Shown here: positions 1 through 11,372 of the stretch, in pieces
How positions within the stretch are numbered: the first letter of the stretch is position 1
Layout: each line of letters starts with the position of its first letter
Assembly: GCA_000708835.1 (NCBI GenBank)
Contig: DF236989.1
Span: 124,001 to 188,000, forward strand
DNA length: 64,000 bases
Direction: 5' to 3'
Origin: Klebsormidium nitens
Lineage: Eukaryota > Streptophyta > Klebsormidiophyceae > Klebsormidiales > Klebsormidiaceae
Notes under the pieces: generated by a model
What the model was told of the DNA's origin: nothing
What the model saw: only the letters and a program-made list of their open reading frames with translations
The model's database searches: none
Made by a program: the position numbers and the translations under genes

Positions 1-41
1 TAAGGGCTCCTAAACCAAGGGCTCCCTAATTAAGGGCTGCA
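1..41. repeat. short direct repeat at window edge
   Basis: Three imperfect copies of aagggctcc lie in the first 41 bases (near 2, 18 and 32). They lie upstream of the first SPPL exon seen and are probably intronic. No function is evident. Confidence 0.4.
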
Positions 42-269
42 TCGTGTGCCCCGTACCGACTACAGGTTCTGTCAGAGTGGCCGCCAGAGAACTCAAACTT
101 CCACCACTTGAGAAAAGAAGTGAATTGACTGATTAAGCTGACGCTCCGATGGTCTGATCTCTGCAAACGGGCTCAATCAGGGTCAAGTGAGGTGGCCAAG
201 ACTGGCATTACACTTGCGACTTGTTTCTTCAAGCTCCTTCCGACAGTAAGAAGTGTGCACTCTTGTCAG

Positions 270-3200
270 CAGGCCAGCTTGAAAGGCAAGCTTGCGGTGG
301 CGCTGAGGGGCGACTGCCTTTTCTCCCTGAAAGCGGAGGTTGCGCAGCAGCAAGGCGCCGTGGGACTCATTGTCATCAGCACGGCTGAGGGTAAGGTGGG
401 CAGTCCTGGAATCGTCTGGTCTCCCTGGAAAGACAAGTGTATGTATGTGAAAGCGGATGCTGGCATGATCACAAAGGTCGGCACCGTTGTCCGTCCTTGG
501 TCACCTTTCTTCGGTCCCGTGGGACTTGAACCAGACCGAAATGGTGAGGTAGATACGTACAACCCCCTCGATCCGCGCTTGTCCCATCAGGCAATTGTTG
601 CGGGAGTTGGATGAGCACTATCGGAAGCATCTGGATCTATCTTAGTCACTGGTGGGTGGGAATACCGTCAGTCCAGATGACTTCCAAACTTCAACCCAAA
701 GAACTTGTCCATCTATGCGAAACCGGATAAGCCTGACAATAATTTGGCAATCTCGATATCTGGATATTGGCTGCAAAATATGCTGCGCGACTCAATGAAA
801 GCCAGAATGTGGACGTGCAAGCGCAGCTTTCCGGACACAACTCCGATGTGCTTACCAAGACGTCCTCAATACAGAAGTCGAGCCATCAGATGGCAGTGGG
901 TACATCGCTCTCGAATCTAGATCTCCCCACGTTCATACGGAGAAGCTCACACGAGCAGCCGGCTTTCTGTTTTGGCGTTGAGTGCGCTGGCTTACGCTGG
1001 GTTCGCGACGTTCTTTCAGAGTACTTCCCGATGTCTTGCGATGAGGACAAACCTCCCACAATGGAGATCGACATCCCGTCTGTCATGATTTCGAAGTCGG
1101 CTGGCTACAAGCTGCGGGCGGCTATGAGACAGGGCCCAGGTAAGCTCTCGCCTACGAAAGCGCTCCTTGACTTTACAGCAGTTGAGTTTGTGCGTCAGTT
1201 TTGTGCAGTCATTTGCGGCAGCAAGAACAAGACGCGGTTTCTCGTCGATCTAAACTTCAGTCTCTCGTCATTGAGTGGTCGTGCAGTTCTCGACCCAAAA
1301 TTTTAGCAAAGTTCTGGTTTTCTATGATGCCGCCCCACATTGGCCACGTGATCCATAGAGCTAACGAGGGAATGCAGCAATATTTATCGGTGCTTGAAGC
1401 CCGCTCTCCTTTCGCGATTTCGATGCATGTCTTCCTGCCGGTCTTCCTCATTTTCAAAGCGGGGAAGAGAATCTGGACGGGCCTTTGCTTAGCAATCGCC
1501 TTTTCCATAGCCTTGGTGCAAATTCACATCCAACTCGTTTTACAGGACGAAATGCATGGCTCTGGAACGGAAAGATTGCAAGAAAGATTGGCTGACCCAC
1601 GTCCGATTCCGCTTATTCTTACAGTTTCAGTGCGGATATTTGCACCTCCCCGCCCCATTCTGGACCCCTCCGCTGCCATCCTGTGGTTCGTAGCCGTTGG
1701 CACCGTCGTTGCGGCCGCCTTCTGGTCCGCATCGGACGTCCGAAAGGGGGGCAAGTACGAGCGGCTCAACAAGGTGCATCCGAGCACCCCCAAGGCTCTC
1801 TATGTGTTTGCGCGTTGGCATTACAAGCAAGCCAATACTTCGAATCATTGAGTCAGATGGTGTTCGAACTTTGAGGCCCTCCCGATTGCAGAGCCGACGA
1901 GGGTGAGAATGACATCTTGACAGTGTGGCTTGCTTGAGATGTTACACCGTACTGTTATTCGATTTCTGCCCCGAACATTTATATAATCATCAAGAGGGGA
2001 TAATGGTCAATAACTGTACTTTAGTAGGTCAAATTTGGGTCTGCCGAATTTCTCAAACGTTTCATTGATCATTCGGCGTCGAAGGTGCCGAAATCAAATA
2101 CCGGTATGGTGGTAAGTCCCGCCAACGATACTCTAGTATCATCGTCCGCTGATACTAGACAGCCCAACCCGGTGGTTCACTTGCTCCGTACCCCTATCCA
2201 CCCCAAGCCTCCAAAGTAAAACCACCCGTACAAGCGCGGTTACCTTCTTGTTATCTTTCTTGAGATCGAACTCGAGAGTGCAGGCCCGGCGGGACGACGA
2301 AGACGAGGAGGCGGAGCACATCGACATCGGCGTGGCGGGCGCGGCCAGATGGGAAGCGAAAGCACTTTCTTCTCTCAGTAACGTAAACCTTGGAGGTACT
2401 CCTTCGAACCACATTCCCTCTTGTTCTCATAAATCAAAGTACTCATGCAAAGTTCTCGGAAGCACAGGCGCGGCGAGAAGAGGACGAAGAGGAGGCGGAA
2501 CATATCGACATTGGCGTGGCGGGCGCGGTGATGTTCGTGGTGGTGTCGTCGGTCATGCTGCTGCTGCTCTTCTTCTTCATGTCCAAGTACCTCGCCGTCG
2601 TTCTCATCGTCTTCTTCTGCATCGGGGGTGTTGAGGTGCGCCGCTTACCGCCGGGCTGCAGGGCTTTTTGATACCTCTAGGGTTTCAACAGCTAGATATT
2701 CGAGATTTTTCCAGAGGGATTCAGGGTTTTAGGGATTGAGGGGTGGTTTTGTTGGCGATGCTGCTGCTGCTCTTCTTCTTCATGTCCAAGTACCTCGCCG
2801 TCGTGCTCATCGTCTTCTTCTGCATCGGCGGCGTTGAGGTGCGCTCGCTCACCGCCTCCCCGTAGGCTGTCCAGGGTTCTTGGTCTTAGGATTCTGAGGC
2901 TGTTTCGGTGTGAGGGGTTACGTTGTCGGCGATGCTGCTGCTGCTCTTCTTCTTCATGTCCAAGTACCTCGCCGTCGTCCTCATCGTCTTCTTCTGCATT
3001 GGCGGCGTTGAGGTGCGCCGCTCACCGCCTCGCTGTAGAGCCTTTTGATACGCATAGGGTTTCAACTGCTAGGACTTTGAAATTTCTAGGGTTTTAGGAC
3101 TCTTGAAATTTTCACGGTTTTAGGGGTGATGTCGTCAGCGATGCTGCTGTGCTCTTTTTCCTCCGTGCTCATTGTCGTCTTCTGCCTTGGCGGCGTCGGG

Positions 3201-6200
3201 GTGCCTGGCTCGCAAGGATCTTTCGAAGAGCTTTCCAGGTTCTCTGAGTTTGCCAGGGGAGTCACCTGACGCGGCAGCCAGTTAGCCTACGAAGGACGTG
3301 GGTAGTCAGCATCTCAATCTGAAAATAGTGACTCGTTGAGAAAGTTGTCCTTTGACTCGGCGGCGTTGCGTTTCGCCTCTCCCGGCCTAGTCGCAGAGCT
3401 TTCAAGGACCGTCCGATAAGAAAGCTAGTGTTGTCCAAAGCCACGGTTTTTGCCTAGGTTTCAAACAACATGGTGGCGAGTCTGCTGAATGGTGGCGAAC
3501 TTGTACACCAAGTTGGAAGTGAGAGGAGGCAGTCTTCTGCAAGATAGCCCTGCCATTAATTCGAGGACGCTCGATGGTCGACTGTTCAGTGGTGTGGGAG
3601 AGTAGCTTATCTTCTGGTTGACTGCTGTTCCTGAACTGCGCCCTTTCGCCCCGCCTTTTGCACATTTGAGATTGTGCGCTTGCTATTTGTCTTATCAGGA
3701 ACGATGGGTCTGGGCGTTCCACCGTTCACTGGGGCCTACTGACGTGTAGATTCCGACCTCCTTCCAATCTGGGCACCTCAGATCGTTGGCAGCACAGCCG
3801 AAACGGTAAACTAAACCTTCTTTCTTTCAGGGCCTTTCCAAGTGCCTCAGCAGCCTGCTGGTGGTCTTAACCCCAGCGCTAACCACACGCGGCGCCGAGC
3901 TGCCCTACCTGGGTTACTGGCCTGCCCCGACGCTGATCTCACTGCCGGTGGCGGCGGCGGTCGGCCTTTGCTGGGCGATCTGGAGAAAGTCCGACTGGGC
4001 TTGGGTGGGACAAGACGTCTTGGTGAGTTGGCCTTTGGACGCTTGAAAAGTGTCCGGAATATTTCGGGCAGATCCGGGGAGTAGAACCGCGTCCAGATCC
4101 TCGTTACAATGCATGCTCAGGAAAAGCCGCGAGCCTTTGTCGATAGATGCTAGGGCGTTCTGGTGAGTACGCAGTCGGACGCTTGACACGTTTCGAAGTT
4201 CGACTTTCGAACGAGCAAGAGACTCGAAGGATCTAAAGAATTCGAGTTTCGTTCTAGCATCTGCAAGACGGACTGGGCGTTGGTCGGACAGGACGTGCTG
4301 GTGAGTGGGCATTCGGACGCTTGACACGTGATGCAACATTTGACTTTCGGACGGGTCAGGAGATCCGATGTATCTGAAGCGTTACGGTTCAGTCAAGTGC
4401 GTCTGGAAGTCGGACTGGGCCGCGGCCGGATTGGACGTCCTGGTGAGCCGGCATTCGGACGCTTGATGACCTTTCGGACGTCTGGGCAGGTTTGGGTCTG
4501 GAAACGGCCTGGATACTTAATACGAACCAGAGTTGTTATCTATCCGCGATCCTTTGTTGGTTTGTCGACTGCCGCTGAACGTCCTGGTTAGTGGCCATTC
4601 AGATGCTTGACACTTGTCGAATCCTCGACTTGCGGACGGGTCGAGAGACCCATTCGATTCGATCGACTGAGTCTGGCACATCTGGCTATCCGGCTACCTT
4701 CTTAGTCCGCATTTTGGTAACCGATTTGCCCCTGGGGAGTCATTTTTGTGTAGGCCTGACGCGTTCGTTGTCTTCTGCAGGGAGTCGCGTTGATCCTGGT
4801 CGTTCTGCAGATGGCACGACTGCCAAACATCAAGGTAGGCTTTCCAGACCTTGTGCTCAACTTGTTGGGCCAAGATGTAATCTGCTGACGTCATGGACAC
4901 GGTGAACATGTGCTATGTCCTCCAAGCGTACCGAAACGAGGACGTCGATTTGACAAGGTCAGCAGGGAACATCAGTGTAGCTGTGGCGTTTTGTCAGACC
5001 ATCCCAGTGGTCTAGCAGTATGATTACTCTGCTGGGCACCTCATTCAGGAGACCTAATGCTGATTGCGCGAAATCCAGTAAGGTGCCTCTTCAATGCAGG
5101 AGCATACTGTTGTCGAGGCCAAACTACGCTCAGCTGAGTTGCAAGTCAGTTCAGAGTAACCATTGTTGCTACCGCAAGTCGAAGCCGGGACTTGGGTGCT
5201 TGAGCCGGTCACGTATGCCTGTTTGGCGAGAGGAATGATCCGATGTTGCAATTATTTATTCTTTCCCGCCCGATGCGCAGGTGTCGTCTCTCCTGCTGTG
5301 GCTCGCGTTTGCGTACGACATCTTCTGGGTGTTCCTCTCGCCCTATTTCTTCAATGGGGAGAGCGTCATGATCGCGGTGCGCCCATCACTCCTCTGCCTT
5401 TCATAAAGGATTCCGGTCCTTTTGAGATTTGTGCTGCCTATTTGCTAGCAAGCCTCAGGAAAACGAGCGTCCTTTTCAGGATCCGCTTTGCTTTGTCCGT
5501 TCCAAGATGTTGTTCGACTGAACAAACAAAGACACAGACGGTTCGCTAGGGGCTCTTCAATCTCATTCTACGACTGTTGATAGAAAGGGTCTCAATCTCA
5601 TGCTTTTGTCTTTGACAGCCGATTGTCAGCTGATGCTGCAACCTTAATGTTTTGATCATCCCTACAGACTTTTCGACGCTCTAAAATGTGAGCTTGTGCT
5701 CTTTGGCCTCCCTAACGTTCTTTCAGTACACAAAAAGGGAACACATTATCTCTCTCCAGTAACCAAATCTTCGGCCGCTCTTTCGGTCATACGAACGGGA
5801 AACATGGATCGATGCCTTTGCCTTATAACTTCTGCCGCTCCATCGTTCAATTAAAGAGAGGCCGTGGAGTCCTCCCCGTTCACAACTTTTGTACCACTAT
5901 TTCGTAAGGACTAACACAACCACGAATAGTACACCTTTTGCGGGGATCCTGCCATTTCCACACCGGTACGGTATCGACACGGATTTCGCTCATCGTCAAT
6001 CCATCCCCTACTCCTGCTGAAAGGACAGACATTGTATTTTTGCCCCCCCTTCTCAGGTGGCCAGCGGGCTCAACAGCGGCGGCGAAGCTATGCCGATGCT
6101 GCTGCGAGTGCCTCGGATATTGGACCAGTGGGGGGGGTACAACATGCTGGGCTTTGGGGACATTGTGTTACCGGGCCTCCTGGTCGCATTCACACTACGG

Positions 6201-7835
6201 TGAGAACGGGCTCGTGAGTGGTTTGCGTTGAAAAAGTGTGACTCCCTCCCTGGTTGGCGCTAGGCTTTGGGGACATAGTGCTACTGGGCCTACTGGTCGC
6301 ATTCATACTGCGGTGAGAAAAGGCTCTGACGTGCGTCGAGCATAGTATGAACACGTTCATGTCGCATACACACAGCGTCGAGAAAAGGCTTGTGTCAAGC
6401 ATAGTTTGAACACGTCATGGTCGCATTCACACACGGTGAGGAAAGAAGAAGAGTTTAAGAACACGTATTTGCAGGCCTGGTCGCATAAATTCACGTTACA
6501 AAGAAAAGGCTTAGTACGGCGTGTGTCATGATAGTTTGAATGCAATGCTGGTCGCATTCACATTACGTGGAGAAAGGGCTCTGTACACCGATCAGTATCG
6601 CTTGCCCTCAGTTGGGGGTTAACTCGGCGGTAGTAGCCGTACTACTATCCTTGACGGAAGAAGCCTGATATTGCTGGAAGTGTGCTCAAAAAGCTCGTTT
6701 TACCTGTTGGCAGGTTTGATTGCGAAGAGAAGCGGTCGTGGTCGGGTGGATACTTCCTATACTCAAGCATAGGGTATGGAGTTGGTGAGCATCGCCTATC
6801 CTTCTCACGCAGGCCTGAATGGATCGTGATGCTCGTGGACGCGGCGTAGTTCTTTGGAGTCGCAATTCAAAAATTCGTCAAATTTAATAGCTCTCATTAG
6901 GCTCCTCGTACTTGCGGGTCTCTCGGTAGCGCAGATTGCATCCCTACATCATCTGGACTTTCGGGATTGACAGGAGGATTCCAAGCACCTTTGACCGTTG
7001 TATTCAAACGGGTTCCTTACACTGACCCCGTTTCTTGTGTCAATATCGCAGGCCTGTTGTGTACATATGCGGCGTTGGCACTCATGTCGGGTCAGGGCCA
7101 GCCCGCGCTGCTCTACTTGGTCCCTTGCACGCTGGGTAAGTATTTCAATGGTGCACTCTCGATTCTGATGGTATTCGTTTGGCCCCTATGTTGAAAAAGG
7201 GGACCCGAAGAGTGTCGAAAAGTATCATCCGCTGACGTCGCTGTCAAGCAATCCCTTTGCAGACGGTTTTCGTTACAAGAAATTATTTCTGTCGAGCTTC
7301 CGTATAATAGCTAAAACACACAACAACTGTACAGATTTATCTCGTCGACGGCTCTGCTTAAGGAATAATTGTTGCTTAAGTAGAGCAACAGTTGGTCAGC
7401 GAGCATTTCAAACCAGTCTGTCGACTCTAGCAGCCGTTTTGATCATGTAAGCTGGCGAGGCAGTGTCGCGGAATCTTGTCGATAGTCAACCCGTACGACA
7501 TACATTGTAACACGTTTCCCTGTCGCGTTCTGGCTCATCTTGCTCTCGTCAATCCCTCCAACCAAAAAGCAGTGCCAGCAGCGTACTCCGGTTCGCGCAC
7601 TGCCTTCAGACCGCGAATCGGTTCTGCTGGTTGCTTTCACAAACGTACCGTATTCGGTGCCCACCTTTAGAGCGTGCACCGATTTTGCCCACCTGCAAAG
7701 TGCATACCAGGGTTGCTGCCCACCTTCAAATTGCGGACCGGGTTTGCTCTTGCAGGCACGCTTTTGATTCTTGCGTGGTACCGAGGCGAGCTCGCGGCGC
7801 TCTGGAGCCGCGGGGAGGACGACAACGAAGCGTGA
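270..7835 (+). CDS. SPPL: SPPL2-type signal-peptide-peptidase-like intramembrane aspartyl protease (5' partial)
   Basis: This is a GxGD intramembrane aspartyl protease that cleaves type II membrane proteins in endomembranes. Exons read: 270-390, 1020-1139, 1625-1773, 2468-2635, 3831-4022, 4781-4834, 5281-5376, 6057-6199, 6714-6784, 7052-7135, 7756-7835; they sum to 426 codons and all phases agree. Exons 1-2 encode a lumenal protease-associated domain ([29 protein letters not shown]). The later exons give the multi-span core with all three active-site motifs: YD (FAYDIFWVF), GxGD (GFGDIVLPG) and PAL (QPALLYLVP). The stop TGA is at 7833. The signal-peptide exon was not found and is probably upstream of the window. 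The first exon could begin near 247 instead, and exon 3 at 1631 (both in frame). Introns carry several arrays of copied exon edges. The family assignment is secure. Confidence 0.9.
2280..2528 (+). repeat. duplicated 5' exon edge with acceptor (SPPL)
   Basis: Positions 2280-2344 repeat 2464-2528, the start of the SPPL exon at 2468. Both encode AR-R, an acidic run and [12 protein letters not shown] after an AG acceptor. The upstream copy stops matching at the membrane-span codons, so it is a truncated pseudo-exon edge. The downstream copy is the one that continues into the transmembrane segment. Confidence 0.8.
2555..3205 (+). repeat. tandem copies of SPPL transmembrane exon end plus donor
   Basis: The functional exon end (2555-2635) is followed by close copies at 2758 and 2932 and a decayed one at 3141. 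The intact copies encode [20 protein letters not shown] and end GTTGAG|gtgcgc, so each keeps a donor. Spacing is about 203, 174 and 209 bases, and the flanking intron sequence (tgaggggt..., gtcggcg) is copied as well. Reading past the first donor meets a stop before the second copy, so only the first should give full-length protein. Confidence 0.88.
3984..4620 (+). repeat. five-copy donor array after the WVGQDVL exon (SPPL)
   Basis: The end of exon 3831-4022 and its donor (cttggtgag) recur at about 4154, 4292, 4437 and 4579, roughly every 140 bases. Each copy is followed by a shared tail like ttcggacgcttgacac. The copies at 4264 and 4406 still read [13 protein letters not shown] and [13 protein letters not shown] in the exon's frame. 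The last donor has changed to gttagt. Confidence 0.85.
6183..6575 (+). repeat. six-copy donor array after the GxGD exon (SPPL)
   Basis: The exon end gtcgcattcacactacg with donor gtgaga (6183) recurs at 6296, 6361, 6420, 6480 and 6551, about every 60 bases after a first step of 113. The second copy (6264-6312) also keeps the catalytic GFGDIV-L coding segment. Later copies are shorter and their donors drift (gtcgag, gtgagg, gttaca, gtggag). Confidence 0.88.
7600..7755 (+). repeat. possible acceptor-side repeats before the last SPPL exon
   Basis: About four loosely similar units of 35-45 bases (around 7605, 7660, 7700 and 7730) each end in something like ttgcccacctgcaaa. The last ends in the real acceptor ttgctcttgcag at 7755. 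Similarity is weak, and the case is less clear than the other arrays. Confidence 0.4.
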
Positions 7836-10500
7836 GGCCCTGTCCACCCGTCTCCTGCCTTTTTGTGACGTCAGCAATTATTTGGATGCCGAGGAGCCTG
7901 CTTCGGGACTTTTTGATCAGCTGCCGTGTTGCGCATCGAAGACGGGTTTGACGTCAAGTCACAGTTTGCGAAGAGGGACTGGTTTTGCAGTATTGGACGA
8001 ACTCTTGACATTCTCGCAGCGATATCCTTTGTCGAGTTGTTCATCAAATCTCGTTTGCAAAGTTTGGCTAGGTCCTTGTCAAACAATTCGTTGCAGTTTC
8101 CCTTTGAGGTTCGCCCCAGTTGCTTACCAAGTTTTGCCAGCGGCCTGACTGGAAACTTGTTTGGCATGCAGAGTTGAGAGCGGGGATGAAGATGGGCATT
8201 TGAGCCCCGCAGTCGACGAAGACAGGGGTCGAAGCCTGCAGGGGCGTGGCTCGCAGGGTCGGTTAGGGACATCGAGCAGGCGACGAGAGATCAGCCAAGA
8301 GTCGCCAAGGTCGTCGCTTGTCTAGGAAGGAGAAACCATGGGCAGTTGTGATGTACGAGCATATCGTGGCCGCATGTCCCAATCACTTTTAGATTTCACT
8401 TTCTAAAGTTAAAAATATCTGACATCTGATCCTCAGTTATGTACCTAATCACTACCTAGCTTAGGTATATGCATGCTTTATCGTTAGTACAAAATGGTTC
8501 CGCGATTGATTCGTACTAGCCTCACAATATAGGTCGTTATCAAACTTCTGCATGACGGTGTATATGAGGTTTGATGTCCATGAAAAATGCATTAGGAGCT
8601 GCCAGATGCAGTGCCAAGTGCAGTTACTAGCTCATTGACAATGCAGGCACTTCGAACTGAGGCGCAGATTTTCAAACGTTGCATGGATTTACCATACATG
8701 TATGGTAGGCAGTCCAGTATGAGCATTTGAAGGATCAGCGGCGGATGCGGCAAACTTCTCACATATGTACATGGGAGAGTTGATGGAGCCCGGCCATATT
8801 CAAAGCTGTGGCCGGCCTCTCAGCCTAGAGGACTAACATGCACAAATCCGTGCGCCGACGAGGTGCACTCCATGATTGGGCGGGTATAGACCCAGGACGC
8901 TGGTCTATGTGTGGACCATCAGCCAAAGCCAACAGATGGTGTACATCTGAGCTCCTTGCCATGGCAAAATAAGGCTTTGTGAAACGTGCATGCTTTCTGA
9001 TAGTCGTTATCCATATCGATGACAAGAATGAGGCGGAAGATCTATGAAGATTGTCAATGCAGCGATGGCAATGCCCTGCATCAAGCAGACTCCGATGAAA
9101 TATTGCAGGGGGGATCACAGGCTTTGATGCAAGGTTCAGGGCAACCAGCATGTATTAGTTACTTGTATCTTCCTACCAGGCGAGTGTGAATCCAGTCTGT
9201 GAATGTGGTGTGTTGAGAAACACAGTCTTACCAGCCTACAGCGGTGGCTGCCTGTCATCAACAGCAGAGAGAACTACCTCCACTTTTGCAGAGCCAAGCA
9301 CAGAGGAGAGACACAACTTGTTCTTCATCCATTACAACGCCCCGACAACGCCGCAGACATTTGCGCAAAGCCTAACTAAGGGCGCACTCATTACAAGATT
9401 GTCACAGCTCACTGCTAGCGCTCCTCACAAGGCATACTGATCTTCACCAAGAGAGTGGTCAAATACGCACCATCATTTGGGAAGCGGTTGACCTCCGGTA
9501 TTTTTGAGATCTGGATCTTTCTCACCTTTTTGCACTCTCACCTTCCAACAGTAAGTCAAAGGACTAGTGCAGATCTTCTTTCTTGTGTGTAACACATTAT
9601 GCTTCCAAAAGATCGCCTTGCACTGCTTTGCTTTCGGCATCTCTGTTGATTGTTACCACAATACCGTGACCAAAGCTCAGATTGTCAACAGATTCATCGA
9701 GCATACCAGCATAAGAATGCAGGGGCAGCAAGCACCTACTGCTTTCTTCCCCACGATGGAATGGTGGTACGGTGGTAAAGGTACATTACTACAATGGGCA
9801 CTGAACTAACCTTCTTCGTGAATGCTGCAAGTCAGCTTCTAAAAGCAATACTGACACGAGGGTCTGCCACTCTATCTCAACCAAGTCAAGTTGGATCTGA
9901 TGTTTGCTAGAGCAGCAAATGCACTTTGTTGGGGAGAGGGAAAAAACGAGCTTTTCTCTGAGGAGGTGGAGAAAGTAGGTGGAAGAAAAGTGAAAGAGGA
10001 GGAGGGAGCTGCTGGGAGCAGGTTCGCTGACCAAGAAAGAGAGAAAAGAAGCTGGACAAAGAGACAAGAATGCAGAGTTGTCGCCTTTCCGGCTTTCCGA
10101 AAAGTGCCTTTTCCAAAAGGCAAAACGCCATGCCCGCTGATGTGGGCAATGTCCTTTCCGAGCTGCAGCCAATCAGATCGCAGCATTGGAAATATCTCCG
10201 CCGCAAAAGCGTCATGCTGGAGTCCTCTTCCCGGCGACCAAAAATCTTGCGAGAAATCTTCCCGTGCTGTGCCAAGCTGTGCCCCTGGTAAGCGTGCCGC
10301 CGGCGCTCGCTTATGAACCCTTTTTCGACGAACCCAAAGTCGAACTACCAGCTTATGACAAGCTAATTCAGCCGCCGTTAACCTTGTTTCGACACAATGC
10401 TTGAAATGGAGTTTCAAACCAAGTATGCTTCTGGTTATTCGTCGAAACAAAGGTACAAGTCACTCCTGATTCGGAGTCGAAACAATGCGAGATTGAGGCG
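7836..10500. other. intergenic region, no recognised gene
   Basis: This holds the presumed SPPL 3' UTR and about 2.5 kb of mixed sequence. The ORFs in it (for example 9186-9440 + and 9891-10316 + / 9872-10450 -) are short, match no family I know and lack clear exon signals. A purine-rich stretch (9955-10065) explains the overlapping open frames there. One 18-base palindrome is listed separately. Confidence 0.5.
8690..8707. repeat. 18-base perfect palindrome
   Basis: taccatacatgtatggta reads the same on both strands. It is isolated in intergenic DNA with no gene nearby. It could be a dimeric-protein site or chance. Confidence 0.5.
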
Positions 10501-11040
10501 TTATAGCCCCCTTATGGGATTCGAAATCCTGTGAGATCGAACTTTGTGGAGTACACATGACCGCTTTTGATAGGCGGATGCTCCTGCCATGTGATCCTCA
10601 TTTGCAAGAAAATCATCGCGCAGCTTCCTTGCTGAGCGAATGGCGTCGATCTCCGCAGCGTTCCATGCCGCTGCGCTTGCGCCTGCGTTCGCCGCCTCTG
10701 TAGCCAGCACCTCGGGTAGCGTCAACGAGCGACCCAGCTTCTCAGCAAGGATTCCTTCTTCCTCTGCAAGCCCGTTCTTGGGAGCCGCAAGAGGGCAGGA
10801 CTTTGGAGGTGAGGGCGGTGCATGCAATTGTGTTACCCTTTCCGCTTTTGTTCTGTACTCCAATTGTCTCCGCTGTTCACCTGTGTATGATGCTGCACAT
10901 TTCGAGAGAACTTTGGGATTAGGCTGGGGGCGCATGATTGTTATCGGTTCTTGCAAAAACTTGCTTGTCTCAAGTGCATGTGATATGTCATGCAGGAGCG
11001 CCAGCAGTTGAAGCTGTTGAATATCCTTCTCGACAAGCAA
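10501..11040 (-). CDS. hypothetical protein, possible exon(s)
   Basis: A 179-codon open frame begins MLVEKDIQQLQLLALLHDIS and ends NPIRGL. The middle part (about residues 90-150) is rich in Ala, Glu and Leu and reads like a helical coding segment (AEKLGRSLTLPEVLATEAAN). An internal CAG before the EEEGILAEK part could be an acceptor, so the first half may be intron. It lies head to head with 6PGDH, leaving about 330 bases for a shared promoter. I do not recognise the family. It may be a genuine exon of an unknown gene or a chance ORF. Confidence 0.3.
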   Translation of the reverse strand: MLVEKDIQQLQLLALLHDISHALETSKFLQEPITIMRPQPNPKVLSKCAASYTGEQRRQLEYRTKAERVTQLHAPPSPPKSCPLAAPKNGLAEEEGILAEKLGRSLTLPEVLATEAANAGASAAAWNAAEIDAIRSARKLRDDFLANEDHMAGASAYQKRSCVLHKVRSHRISNPIRGL

Positions 11041-11372
11041 GGCGGAGAGCCCTAGGCAGAAGCGCAGCCATTAGAGCTGCTGTTGCAAGTGAACAGGCTG
11101 TCACAAGGTGGGTGGTTCGATGTCAGCTGCTGATGGAGCGCGACAGAACTGGATCTGGATCAAGTTTAGAGATTGTTTGCATCTATGCATATACTGATCT
11201 GTCCATAGCTTGATTCTTATACTGCGCCAGCATGCAGATCTTCCCACTGTCAGCTCGACAATCCAGCCCTTTGAAATCGACCACGAAAGCAATGTTGCAT
11301 TGAGGCAGTTACCGTCGTGTTCTTGGTTGCCGGTCTGACAATCAACACTGGTTTTGCAGTACGCCAGGCAAG
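11041..11372. promoter_or_regulatory. presumed 6PGDH promoter/5' UTR
   Basis: This 332-base gap lies between the minus-strand ORF and the 6PGDH start codon. No clear TATA box is seen. ttgcag at 11354-11359, 13 bases before the ATG, would allow a 5' UTR intron ending there. Confidence 0.3.

Noticed and set aside
10501-10560. Possible tRNA (gattcgaaatcc-like loop)
   Set aside because: No matching acceptor, D or anticodon stems found around it.
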